NCBI GenBank assembly: GCA_958450365.1
Contig: CAUEEP010000934.1
Coordinates: 50,001-114,000 of the forward strand
DNA length: 64,000 bases
From: Mesorhabditis belari
Lineage: Eukaryota > Nematoda > Chromadorea > Rhabditida > Rhabditidae
Reading direction: 5' to 3'
How positions within the stretch are numbered: position 1 is the stretch's first letter; every line of letters starts with the position of its first letter. The notes under the pieces were generated by a model that worked only from the letters and a program-made list of their open reading frames with translations, ran no database searches and was not told the DNA's origin. Positions 12,414 through 22,957 of this stretch are shown here, in pieces. A program made the position numbers and the translations under genes.

Positions 12414-12792
12414 GGTACTTTGGTGGTTGGGAGGGGCCACTTTTATTCTGGCTTAGTTGGATCTAATGTTTTGAGTGGTTGTATTGATATTTTTATCGAT
12501 TCTAGTGTAATCAAATATGCTTAATAGATTGGGGACTATTTTAGCAAGTTTTTGGCAATTCGAGCCTAATCTCATGTACTTTAACCACCAAACGCTGCCG
12601 CAAAGCTGCTTACACTTGAAAATCAAATAAAAGCGGCAATATGAAACTTGAAACATATTGTAAATGCTCTAAAAGTATAAGCATATTTGATTACCTTATA
12701 ATAGGTAGATAAAAGGTATCAATACAATCACTCAAAACCTTAGATCCAACTTAACAAGGATAAAACTTACTCCTCTCAACCACCAAAGTATC
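12414..12792. mobile_element. hAT-like MITE, family B copy 1
   Basis: Inverted ends GGTACTTTGGTGG and GATACTTTGGTGG (right end read on the other strand), continuing inward as GGTTGGGAG...TTGGATCTAA with an inverted match at the right. Related to the copy at 23168-23554. It lies immediately upstream of the supported oxysterol-binding exons, probably in the first intron or promoter. Confidence 0.65.
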
Positions 12793-13503
12793 GAGTTTTT
12801 TAAAAACTCACCAACAGCACTCGCAAAAATCCGAGAAGATCGAATTGGAAGAGGACGAGAAGAAAAATGAAGCTTTCATCGCAACGAATCTATTTTATTG
12901 CATCTTTAAATGATAATTTTTCAAAATAGAAATCAAATTCAAGCATTAAATAATAATTTTCAAAGATAGCAAAATAGCGAGCATTCTCGATGAGGAAAAA
13001 CTAAAAAAAATATAAATGATCAATCAGAGTTGGTAAGATCGATCAATCAGAGTTGGTAAGAGTAGGTAAAATTTGGCCGTTTTTGCTAGCCCCTCACTGG
13101 AGAACCTTGATTTTTAAAAATTTGATTCTGTCGCTATTTTTGACGACTCCAAATGACTCCAAATGATTACTAATTAAATAATTTTTAGTACTTTTGTTCT
13201 GTAAACATTTTTAAAAACTGATCAACAAAGGGCAACGGGGCGCAGGATTTGAGCCACAATAAACCAACCGGTTTCCTCAAAAAGAAAGAGATCGGCCTCG
13301 TTTTGTCTGAAAACACGAGCAAATCAATTGTTATATCAATTTCTAGCTAACTATGAGTCAATCTGGATTCTGAAGACTAATTTAAAAGCAGCTTAATGAT
13401 TTTTGAATAGATATACTGTTTTGAGGCAATAGATTGGGATTTTACAGTAGCTTTAGTCTTTAAGCACACATTAGTCTTTGTAACCATATGTTTTTGGCAC
13501 TAC
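12793..13503. other. Intergenic; upstream of oxysterol-binding gene
   Basis: No gene recognised. A ~21-bp unit (GATCAATCAGAGTTGGTAAG) is duplicated near 13018-13060. The region may hold the promoter and first exon of the minus-strand gene (ATG at 12881). Confidence 0.35.
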
Positions 13504-13570
13504 AGTCGAACTTCGATATAACGAACCTCAAGGGACCAGCCAAAAAGTTCGTTATATCGAAGTTTGACTG
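13504..13570. repeat. 67-bp hairpin with pogo/Tigger-like ends
   Basis: CAGTCGAACTTCGATATAAC at the left and its inverted match (CAGTCAAACTTCGATATAAC on the other strand) at the right enclose a short loop. Such CAGTCGA... ends with TATAACG are typical of pogo/Tigger-class inverted repeats. Related ends appear at 15293 and 48122. Confidence 0.5.
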
Positions 13571-13754
13571 GATTTGTTTCCAATGAAAGTCAAAAACCCT
13601 CTTGAGATTCAGCTTTTCACTTTCCCCTCACATATCCACTTGTCTTTTCATCCAAAAAAAGCGCTCAATTTTTGTCCTTTTCCAGTCAAAAGTACTTTCA
13701 CTTTCTAATGAACCTAAATTTTTTTAATAAGCAATTTGAAATTGAACCATAAAT

Positions 13755-13840
13755 CTTTATAATCTTCTTTAAACCTTTATAATTTTCTTTAAATCTTTAT
13801 AAACTTCTTTAAACCTTTATAATCTTCTTTAAACCTTTAT
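13755..13840. repeat. Tandem repeat, ~20-bp unit
   Basis: About five imperfect copies of AACCTTTATAATCTTCTTTA directly abut the foldback element that follows. Confidence 0.7.
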
Positions 13841-14125
13841 ACCGTATTTCTTCGAATAGAAGACCGGGTAAAGAGTATCATCGCGTACTCCTGCGTAGCA
13901 GCCCTTTTAAAAATTTCTTTTCTGCATAAAAGCTTTCAATGAAGTGCTATAGGGCTGGAAAATGACTCAAAAATCTGTTAGCTCATGTGGTATTTTTGAG
14001 TCATTTTCCAGCCCTATAGCACCTCATTGAAAGCTTTTATGCAGAAAAGAAATTTTAAAAAGGGCTGCTACGCAGGAGTACGCGATGACACTCTTTACCC
14101 GGTCTTCTATTCGAAGAAATACGGT
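13841..14125. mobile_element. Foldback MITE, family C copy 1 (complete)
   Basis: Near-perfect palindrome of ~285 bp. Both ends read ACCGTATTTCTTCGAATAG inward, arms ~135 bp, flanked by TA (TA target duplication likely). No ORF. A half copy lies at 22046-22200. Confidence 0.8.
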
Positions 14126-15290
14126 AATCTTCTTTAAACTTCTCAATTTGCCACTTGCGCACTTATCACTTTTCGCTCTCTTGTATTTTAAAATATTGTT
14201 CCTCAGATTTATGATTACATAGCCAACAATAGACCGGGATTACAGTATGATAGATGGTAACAATATTTTTCGAAAGTTGACACTTTTTAGAAAGAAGTAA
14301 ATTTAAAAACTTTAGAAAAAGCAAGTACACTCAATTTGAACGATTTTTTACAAAGTTTAAACTAAAATCTAAACTTAGTTCCAATTGCCAACTAGCATAC
14401 ATAAAATTTTTGAGTACTATTGCATTTCCGGATCGATTCTCTAAGAAAAAACATCCCGAAATGAAACGATTGAAGATTGTAGGAAGGGGGGATCGGGTCC
14501 CAAAATGGAGTTCTCTCCATCAGGGTCTCCTTTCTCTTTTTCGACAAAACCGGATCCCCGTGCACGCTTTGTTTGGCCATTCCCCGAGAGCTGAAAGGGA
14601 CCAAAAAAGAGACCAGGAATGGGGAAAGGGCTAGGGTAGGGTATAGAACTGTCCAAGAAAGGCCAAGAAAGGAAAAGATCATGACACAGAGTGGTTTCTC
14701 TTCTCTCAGAAACGGGCCCAGTCCTTTTCTTTCGAACTTTTCTTAGTATTTCATTCAATCAACTATTTTCTATTATCAATAAAGCACTTTACAGGTGTTA
14801 CTTAGCTGAATTTAGGTTACAATAAATCCAGAAGTAAGCTAAGGAATTAGGTATACAGTCACTATGTGACTAAACCCAATTTATGGGCCCATGGGACTTG
14901 GCAAGCCTCACTATCAGTTCCAAGACCCAATCCTGGCCAAAACACAGGTCCAGATCAAGATCAAAGTTTGATATCTTGTACTATTTCTCATTAACATTGT
15001 TTTTCGAATCTCTGCTCCTCCAAAAATGGTTCTCCTCCACCAGAAAAGGTGTTGTAATTTTTTTCTACCCAACTTTTTACTTCAACTTAGCTATTTGGGA
15101 TATGAGACCTAGCGCAGAAGCGTCAAATTCTAAGGGAGACATTTCAGTATTACTCTATAGCATTCAGTTTTCGAGAAAAATTCTTTTGAAAAAGATTTTG
15201 AGGGGATTTGAATCAGGGAGAAAAAGTGCGAAAGGCGATTTCTGGAAGGAATTCGGTTTTTCGGCTATGCGGCCACTTCTGGAAGGAAAG
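14126..15290. other. Intergenic; short ORFs without recognisable product
   Basis: Several ORFs of 70-142 codons overlap on both strands (14392-14758 and 14883-15311). None shows a domain or splice context I recognise, and the sequence is purine/pyrimidine-skewed. I do not support a gene here. Confidence 0.35.
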
Positions 15291-15292
15291 TA

Positions 15293-15900
15293 CAGTCGAC
15301 TCTCGATTTAACGATTCGTTCGAGACCAAAAATTTCGAATAAACGATTCTAACAGATGCCCCAAATTTCTTGCGTAGCTGCCCTGAACGGCCAACGATTG
15401 CGTTTGGCTGGGCAGTAGACATGCGATCCGATCGACCCGATCGGATCGCATCGCACTTTTGCCTTGGCCGTTGGCAAAATCCGTTTTTCTCAGCTTTCCC
15501 TAAACCAATTCGAAAATTTTTAGTATCGTTTGATAGGAAAAAAAACTAGCTATCGAATGGTACCAAAAGTGTCCAACTATTGGTACCAAATATGTCCAAA
15601 TTGAAAGAGTAACAAAAAACAAAGCTGTTCAAAGTTGGACACTTTTGGTACCATTCGATAGCTAGTTTTTTTTCCTATCGAATGACCCAAAAAGTTTTCG
15701 AATTGATTTAGGGAAAGCTGAGAAAAACGGATTTTTCCAACGGCAAAAGGACAAAAGTAGGCGGGGTCAATCCGATCAGATCGCATTTCTACTGGGCATC
15801 TACGCAGAAACTAAGAGCGTAGTTTAGAATTGCTTTATCGAGAGTCTACCGTTTTATCGAGAGTCTATCGTTTTATCGAGAGTCTACCGTAATACTACTT
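15293..15900. mobile_element. Pogo-like non-autonomous element with a nested foldback
   Basis: The left end CAGTCGACTCTCGATTTAAC resembles pogo/Tigger ends. The right side carries three tandem copies of TTTATCGAGAGTCTACCG, the inverted form of the same end. Inside, about 15412-15790 is a foldback with arms of ~170 bp (sharing GGTACCATTCGATAGCTAG-type sequence, outer ends TGGGCAGTAGACATGCGATC). No transposase frame. Confidence 0.6.
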
Positions 15901-17255
15901 CATAAATACCGCCGCGGCACCGTTTTTCTAAAAACTGACCAAATTTCAAAAGGATTTTTCACGAAAACTGGATGCTAAAAACTGAAAAACATGTATTTCA
16001 TAGAATTGGCGCTTTGGCGCTAATTGGCGCTACTTTGGCGCTAATTTCCATATCCTAAATAAATGCTGAAGCAGTTCCTTAGTTAGAAACTTATCCGTAA
16101 AAAGACCAAGGACTTAAAAGACCAAGGGCCAAGGACGTCTCGGTTCAAAGTTTTTCCGGAGAAAATTAAAATTTCTTTCAACTTTTGAAAACCACTTTAT
16201 TTGAGGCTTTTTGAACGCGTTTTTGGCGCTATTAGCAACGCTATTTTGCGCTATTTTCGAGACTTTTGTTCCTAGATCTAAAAACTTTTGAAATTTTTCA
16301 ACCATTTTCAAACTTACTACATCATTGTTACATTGCCAATCGGCTACAGGTATACGAAAAGTAAAAGTATGTGTAAACTGTGTGTAACTGTAAACGCAAG
16401 CTTTCTAGAGCACTGAATTCAGTGCACCAGAAAGAATGCGTTTACAAACTTGGGCATAACACTGATAAGCACTTGATGATAAGCAGCAGTGTTGTGTTCA
16501 AATTTGTAAACACACTCTTTCTAGTGCACTGAACTCTTCATAGAACATAGAACTACAGTTTACATATCTAAAACTGATAAGACTGTGACAGTGAGTTTCC
16601 TTTTTGAGGACAGTGTGAGGGGGGACACAAAGGTCTCCTTTAGGTCTCCTTTCTTTCTTCCCACACACCGGTCCTCTCCCTCTTCAATAGTCCCTTCCTA
16701 CAAGGACCCATCTCCAAACAAAACCCCCAATCCCTCTTTTTTTTTGTGTTTATCGATTAGGCTGTCTTTTTCTATTTCGAGCTCATTTTAGATAACTACT
16801 TGTGTTAAACAAAGTTGTTCTAAACAAACAAAGTTCGTTCCAACGCTTGATTCAGCTTTTAAGCTGATTTCTGAAGCTTTGAAGTTAATTTCTGAAGCTT
16901 TAAAGTTAATTTCTGAAGCTTTTGAGCTGATTTCTGAAGCTTTTAAGTTAATTTCTGAAGCTTTTAAGCTGATTTCAAAGAAATTTCATGTAGCTTTGCT
17001 TGAAAAATCGCAAATTTTCCAATTTGGACTTGGCGTGGTCGGAATTTTGAAAATCTAGTAACTCTTGCTGACCGTAAAACTTTCTTTGATTTCTTGGCCT
17101 GATTTTTGGCTTCTTTACTTTCAAAACTTGGTTTGGCTTCTTGGCTTGGTTGGCTTCAAAACTTGGCTTCTTTACTTTCTAAAGTAAATTTCCAGACTCT
17201 AAAGAAATTTCTTTCATTTACCATTAACAAATTTTAACAATTTAGTCCCTCAGGG
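15901..17255. repeat. Repeat-rich spacer upstream of membrane-protein gene
   Basis: No coding exons recognised. Contains GGCGCTAATTGGCGCTA-type short repeats (16010-16045), a palindromic motif around 16390-16445 (AAACGCAAGCTTTCTAGAGC and its inverse), about six copies of a 24-bp unit (GCTTTTAAGCTGATTTCTGA) at 16850-16985, and CTTGGCTTCTTTACTTTC repeats near 17100-17180. Confidence 0.55.
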
Positions 17256-20200
17256 ATGACAGTGTTGACGACAATGAACGCGAGTGGGACATCGAAGGGA
17301 AAGAGGAGCTCTTTCTCGGCCACTGCTGAACAAGTCTACACATGTTGTTGTGGACTGCATGTCAAGGTAATAAGGAAAGATTTTTGGAGAGGGGATTGAA
17401 CCATCGACGTTTTTACTTTCCGGGCAAATGCTCTAACCATTGAGCTATCCGGTAGCTTATATTGCCGAGAGAAAAAAAGGAAAAACAAGGAGGAAGAAGA
17501 AGAAGAAAGGAAGGGAAGGAAGGGAAGGAAGAAAGGAAGAAAGAAAGATATATTGTGCTTATAAGTGCACAAATCTCAAACCTGTACGCTTCAAGTGTAC
17601 TAAAGCAAGTGTATTGTTCGCCTTTCTTTCAATTGTTTAATTAAGGCAGCAACTTGTTTCTAGAAGTAACGTGAAGAAGTGATTATGAGCATCAGAAAGA
17701 GTACAAAGTACAGTACAGTACAGTACAGCAGTACAGACAACAGGACACAGGACAGACGCGACAGGACAGCAGGGAAGGACAGACAGAGTACAGTACAGGC
17801 AGTACAGTACAGTACAGTACAAAGTACAGTACAGACAGTACAAAGTACAGTACAGTACAGTACAAAGTACAGTACAGTACAGTACAAAGTACAATCAGTG
17901 TATTATAAGCCGTCTTATCAAAGCTCAATAACATTCTTGATGTGTATTTGCTCAATTTTGTAAACGCACTTCTTCTAGTGGACTTAATTTCAGGAAAAAT
18001 GTAAACACAGTGCGCTGATTTCTTCATTTTTACCCGCAACACGAAACTGTTGCTGCCAGAAAAGTGGAATTCAATGAGCTTTGAGAATTCAAAAGAATCT
18101 AGAAAGTGGAATTCAGTGCGCCACAAACTCTTGAGCACAAAGAACATGTCAAAATCCATATTTTTCCAGCAAGGTGTTCAAGTGATTGCTGCATTTTTCA
18201 TCCTCTGCGTCATTCTGTTCCCAATGCAATTTTTTGACTCAAAGTTGCGGCATCGACTCGGCTTTGACCCGTCAATCGCCGCCAAATTCATCCTCGATGT
18301 TTGTGTTTATGATATGATTTAAAATAATGATTTAAATGATTTAAATGATTTAAATGAATTAGATAATTTAAATGATTTAAATGATTTAAATGATTTAAAT
18401 AATTTAAATGATTTAAATGAATTAAATTATTTAAATGATTTAAATGAATTAAATTATTTAATTCATTTGGGAGTGGGACAAATGCGACGTTTTTTTTGCG
18501 CACCCGGACATTTGCGCACCTTTTTTTCCGCACCTTGCCCATTAGCGCACCTTTTTTCGTGTTTTAAAAAAGCTCTAAAAAGCTAATATTAACCAATTTC
18601 TATTCCAAATGTTGTTTTTCTAGGTAATTTGAGGGTGTCGAATTCAAATTTTGACATAACAGAGCGTGTGGAACCAATTTGAAAGACATTGAAATTGAAA
18701 GACAAAACGGCTAGATCAAATTACAGAAAATTGTCGATTTTTCTCTTTGTATAACTCCGTCCGTTTGTTTCCACAAGCTCTGATATGTCAAAATTTCGAT
18801 TCTACGCCCTAAAATTACCTAAAAAAACAACTTTTGGAATAGAAATTGGTTAATATTAGCTTTTTTAAAAAAAAGGTGCGCTAATGGGCAAGGTGCGGAA
18901 AAAAGGTCGCATTTGTCCCACTCCCAATTCATTTAAATCATTTAAATCATTTAAATAATCTTTATGATTTATAATAATTTATATCCAAATATCTTGAAAA
19001 TCACAAAACAAATTTCCAGTTTGGTCTTCTCTTTTCGGAGGCTTTCTGTGCGGCGCTCGTTTTCGTTGCCATTCGATGTGAGGCGAAAAAGCTCTTATTG
19101 CCTTTTATGTATTCACAGGTTTGATTTAAAAATTGTTTCGAAAGATATTTAAAGGTCTATTAAATTTAAAGATTTAAGATTTAAGATTTAAGATTTATTG
19201 ATTTGCATAAATCTAAATCTTTACTAAATCTAAGACTCAAAAACTCAAAAACAGACTCAAAAAAAAAACTTTGCCACTAAAAAATTACTTTAAGAGACTT
19301 TTCCATGACAATTCCATGACAATTCGGCTATTTTTTAGCCTGCAAAGCGAGTAAAATAATATTTTATAAGTTAAAACAAAAAAATTAAATCATTTTCCTA
19401 GTCAAAACGAAGAAATTACATTCTTCTCTTTGTTTCCCCCTGGTACTTTGTGCGTCCCCATAAACACGCACTTTCTGGCACACGGCCGGCGAGGGGGTCA
19501 TAAAAAGAAGCGCGCTCGCCCTCACAAATCGTGGCGTGAAAAAGAAATGATGATCTAGCATTATTCGCCGTTTACCCGGCAGATTGTTGGTGGTGACAAT
19601 GCTAAGTACTGAACCAAGCTTTTGATCTTTTGGCTGGAAAAAGGATTGGTGTCAGTTCAAACACTAAAACCATGGTTTTAACCATTTCAAACACTAAAAT
19701 CATGTTGCTTTTCAAAAATCTACACGTAAAATTTGATAAAATAAAATAAATTGATAAAATTTGAAGAAAATTCGGTCTATAAATCTGTAAAACTTCGAGA
19801 CGAGATAAGATTCTAAAGTTCTTTTGTACTGAAAGCAAACGTTAAAATGGAGCTACCGCAACTAAAGTCAATTTTAAAATGTCATTTTTCAGTACTTTGC
19901 CATGGCTTTTTCACTAGCAATGGCAGTGATCTTCATCTTTGATGTCGATGCCTGGTTGGGCGAGTTTCGGACACAAATCGATAACTACGGTAAGAGTTAC
20001 AAGACTTAAGAGCTACAAGACACTTTTTGCACTTTAGCAAAGAAAGCAGAGCAACTTTTGTTTTTCAAAGAACCGATATCCACGCTTTAGAAAACGAAAA
20101 AACGAAAAGTGCTTGCAGAAAGCTTGAAAAGAAAGAAAAAAGTTTGAAAAATGCAAAAAGTTTACACAAATTATGTCTTACGATAGTTGAAAAAGAATTA

Positions 20201-20874
20201 TCGAAACAAAACTAGGTTGAAGTTGTATTCAGATTAATGTTCTAAGGCTAAAGCTAAGGCTAAAGCTAAGGCTAAAGCTAAGGCTAAAGCTAAGGCTAAA
20301 GCTAAGGCTAAAGCTAAGGCTAAAGCTAAGGCTAAAGCTAAGGCTAAAGCTAAGGCTAAAGCTAAGGCTAAAGCTAAGGCTAAAGCTAAGGCTAAAGCTA
20401 AGGCTAAAGCTAAGGCTAAAGCTAAGGCTAAAGCTAAGGCTAAAGCTAAGGCTAAAGCTAAGGCTAAAGCTAAGGCTAAAGCTAAGGCTAAAGCTAAGGC
20501 TAAAGCTAAGGCTAAAGCTAAGGCTAAAGCTAAGGCTAAAGCTAAGGCTAAAGCTAAGGCTAAAGCTAAGGCTAAAGCTAAGGCTAAAGCTAAGGCTAAA
20601 GCTAAGGCTAAAGCTAAGGCTAAAGCTAAGGCTAAAGCTAAGGCTAAAGCTAAGGCTAAAGCTAAGGACTAACAAGATTCAAATTTTAGGGTATCACAAA
20701 ACGCGATTGTTTGTATGCATCGGTGCGGCGATTGGCTGTCTCATTCACATTTTGATTCGTTTCTGGATTGCTGGCATTGTGAAGAAGTTTGTTTTAGAGA
20801 AATTGAAAAGATTACGGCGGCTACGGGATAACTTTTTCCACGCCACACCTTTTAGAAAACAGTCAAATAGCTGA
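17256..20874 (+). CDS. Small multi-pass membrane protein (four exons)
   Basis: Exons 17256-17366, 18170-18298, 19893-19989 and 20690-20874 join in frame with good GT/AG sites, giving about 173 aa. The N-terminus is Ser/Thr-rich and ends in YTCCCGLHVKQ. Then follow a hydrophobic segment (VIAAFFILCVILF), FILDYFAMAFSLAMAVIFIF, and VCIGAAIGCLIHILIRFWIA, so three membrane segments are likely. The tail is basic (KKFVLEKLKRLRRLRDNFF). The CCCG-LHVK start before the first membrane helix recalls small nematode four-pass-type proteins (LAPTM/MARVEL-like). I cannot name the family and infer no specific role. Intron 2 contains ATTTAAATG repeats and a foldback MITE. Intron 3 contains a 12-bp satellite. 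An AATAAA follows the stop near 21160. Confidence 0.75.
17385..17456 (-). pseudogene. tRNA-like sequence, degraded
   Basis: On the minus strand TAGCTCAATGGTTAGAGCA forms a good D-arm, followed by a five-pair anticodon-like stem and a T-arm-like GATGGTTCAATCCCCTC. The acceptor stem pairs poorly and position 33 is not T, so this is a tRNA pseudogene or tRNA-derived SINE head rather than a working tRNA. Confidence 0.45.
17700..17895. repeat. ACAGT microsatellite-like tract
   Basis: Repeats of TACAG with interspersed TACAAAG and GACAG units, about 195 bp, in intron 1 of the membrane-protein gene. The tyrosine/cysteine-rich ORFs here are artefacts of the repeat. Confidence 0.85.
18318..18468. repeat. 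ATTTAAATG tandem repeat
   Basis: About fifteen imperfect copies of a 10-bp ATGATTTAAA unit in intron 2. The array resumes at 18925-18960 on the far side of the inserted MITE, showing that the MITE landed in it. Confidence 0.8.
18469..18924. mobile_element. Foldback MITE, family A copy 2
   Basis: Begins GGGAGTGGGACAAATGCGAC and ends with its exact inverse. Flanked by AATTCATTT on both sides, a 9-bp target-site duplication within an ATTTAAATG array. Arms share AACCAATTTCTATTC and TTGACATA-type sequence with copies 1 and 3. No ORF. Confidence 0.8.
20242..20667. repeat. 12-bp satellite GCTAAGGCTAAA, ~35 copies
   Basis: A 426-bp array of GCTAAGGCTAAA with no visible variants, within intron 3 of the membrane-protein gene. 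Read on the minus strand it alternates TTAGCC and TTAGCT, near to but not the nematode telomere unit TTAGGC. The long minus-strand (LSFS)n ORF is a product of the array, not a gene. Confidence 0.95.
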
Positions 20875-21213
20875 ATTTCTAACTATAAGTAAAGCCAATT
20901 AATTGATTTACCTAAAAAAATCCAATTAATTCTCATGATCACTACAATTGCCGATGTTCCAGATGCTACCAATATCTGGCCGACATGGAAAAAGCGAGCA
21001 AAGTCGAGAAATTGCCACGATTCTAAAGAAACGCCTACTTTCTCCTACTTTTTCCTACTTTTTCTGCAATCTTGTTTAACAAAACGGTGCCAAATCATGT
21101 CTTTCCACTCGTTTTTCCACACAAAAATTGTCCTATCATTGTAAAGTGCCTGTAAATAGTGAATAAATATGATTAGCTTTCAAATTTTGCACTAAATTAT
21201 GACAGTTACAGAT
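20875..21213. other. 3' flank of membrane-protein gene
   Basis: Contains an AATAAA near 21160. No other gene seen. Confidence 0.4.
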
Positions 21214-21400
21214 ACCGTATTTTCTCTAATAGTAGTGCACCCCGCCGAGCCGAGTTGATGACTATTTTACGGTTTCCAAGCTTTTCCAGAAGCTCAACAC
21301 TCTAATCATCGTCAAGATCTCATCGTCAGCTACATTTTCCGACCGCACATCGATAGGTTCTGATACGCGCTTTTCGAGATTTCGAGCAATTTAAGCGAAG
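21214..21400. mobile_element. MITE family D copy 1 (right end lost)
   Basis: Starts ACCGTATTTTCTCTAATAG, continues TAGTGCACCCCGCCGAGCC, and matches the copies at 21599 and 60806 for about 185 bp, then diverges. TA precedes it. Confidence 0.7.
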
Positions 21401-21598
21401 CGGGAATTAGGGAAAGCAATGAACCGAAAGTTGCGTTTTGGCTAAACATAACCCAAGTTTTGTTGATTGATCGAGTTTTTAACGTTAGCTGAACTGAGCT
21501 AAGAATTTGCTACTTAAGCCCCGCTCTTTTTTAAAAATAGACCCAAAAGTCAGATTCTCCATAGCCGAAAGCCCCTGGGAGCGCGAGCAAAGCTGAAT

Positions 21599-21816
21599 AC
21601 CGTATTTTCTCTAATAGTAGTGTGCACCCCGGTGAGCCGAGTTGGTGACGATTTTACGGTTTCCAAGCTTTCCCAGAAGCTCAACACTCTAATCATCATC
21701 AAGATCTCATCGTCAGCTACATTTTCCGGCCGCACATCGATAGGTTCTGATAAGCGGTTCTCGAGATTTCGAGCAATTTAGGCAACGCTCAGGGCGCACT
21801 ACTATTAGAGAGAATA
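21599..21816. mobile_element. MITE family D copy 2
   Basis: Left end ACCGTATTTTCTCTAATAG and right end CACTACTATTAGAGAGAATA are inverted to each other. About 217 bp, no ORF. The interior is nearly identical to copy 1 (GTTTCCAAGCTT, TCATCGTCAGCTACATTTTC). Confidence 0.75.
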
Positions 21817-22045
21817 GCACCCGATGCTAGTAAAAGTGTCAAATTATTTGCGCCATGTATCATTTGGGTTTCCGGACAAAAAGTCCCCCGAGCTCAATTT
21901 TGTAGATTTTTTTGCTAACTTGCCAAAATTTTGTGCTTTTTAGCTATTTTTATTTATTTCCATTATCTTTATTGCAGTTTATCTTCTTCTATTCGCCATG
22001 ACAGTCGTTTACATGCCTACAATCTTAGCAAACTAGCAAAAAATA

Positions 22046-22200
22046 CCGTATTTCTTCGAATAGAAGACCGGGTAAAGAGTATCATCACGTACTCCTGCGT
22101 AGCAGCCCTTTTTAAAATTTCTTTTCTGCATAAAAGCTTTCAATGAAGTGCTATAGAACTGGAAAATGGCTCAAAAATCTGTTAGCTCATGTGGTATCAG
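22046..22200. mobile_element. MITE family C half copy
   Basis: Matches the left arm of 13841-14125 (ACCGTATTTCTTCGAATAG through GTTAGCTCATGTGGTAT) and then stops at the palindrome centre. Confidence 0.8.
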
Positions 22201-22215
22201 GGGTTTTTAGTCTGG

Positions 22216-22515
22216 GAATCTATCATTTGCGCCAAATGAGCTTTTTTTTCAAAAACACTTGAATCACTCACAAGAATTAGTTGATTTTGTACTTGATTGA
22301 CAAAAATTAGAGTATTTTGATAGATTGTTAGCTATAACGATCGTGCAAATTAGCTGTTTTCGACTTTGAAGAAGCGTTTATCAAAAAAACAACAGTAACA
22401 AAACATTAGCAAACAAAAACCTATGTAACACAACAATTGTAAAATGTGAACCGTGTGAACAAATGTGAGTGGTTCAAGTGCTTTTGAAAAAAAGCTCATT
22501 TGTCGCAAATGATGC
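22216..22515. repeat. Inverted-repeat element, ~48-bp arms
   Basis: CAAATGAGCTTTTTTTTCAA near 22234 recurs inverted at about 22480-22500, extending outward to TCATTTGCG and inward to CACTTGAA..CTCACA. No coding capacity. Confidence 0.6.
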
Positions 22516-22957
22516 GAGGCGCAAGTGACAAGCGGCGCAAAAATTTTGGGCGCAAACGATACGCGGCAAAAATTTTAGGCCCAAATGAAATTGGCACAAA
22601 AAACGTGGCGCTAGCACCTCTAAAGCAAATTTCTTAAAATATGGCAGCACTACTTAACTTAAGTAACTTACTTACTTAAGATGAGTAAATTTAAGTCAAC
22701 TAAAGCTTTGATAACTGCAAATTTGTTTGTTTTGTGCAAGTTTTTAGACTCCCCTTGGTCTCGTTAACGCCTACGCGTTGCGCCTATCGACCCTTAAAGG
22801 CTTCGCGGGCAAATAGCCAGTTGCAAGAATTTCATGTCAATTCCCTCTCCCGCACTATTTGAACCCTTAATGTTTTTGTTTCTTTCGAAGTTTTTTTTAG
22901 TTGATATTCGTCCAATTATTTTTTTCATTTTCTAGAGTCGATGGATTGATCGAGACA
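22516..22957. promoter_or_regulatory. Upstream region of set-2 with possible trans-splice acceptor
   Basis: A pyrimidine-rich TTTTTTTCATTTTCTAG ending at 22935 lies 22 nt before the first ATG and could accept a spliced leader or be an ordinary 3' splice site. Nothing else is recognised. Confidence 0.35.

Noticed and set aside
14392..15311. Four ORFs of 70-142 codons
   Set aside because: They overlap on opposite strands, with no domains, splice context or start context, so they were not called as genes.
17637..18159. Cys/Tyr/Leu-rich ORFs across the TACAG tract
   Set aside because: Low-complexity repeat in an intron of the membrane-protein gene, with no protein family and the wrong strand.
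20229..20675. 148-aa ORF of (LSFS)n on the minus strand
   Set aside because: It is only the translation of the 12-bp satellite, which stays open because the period is a multiple of three.
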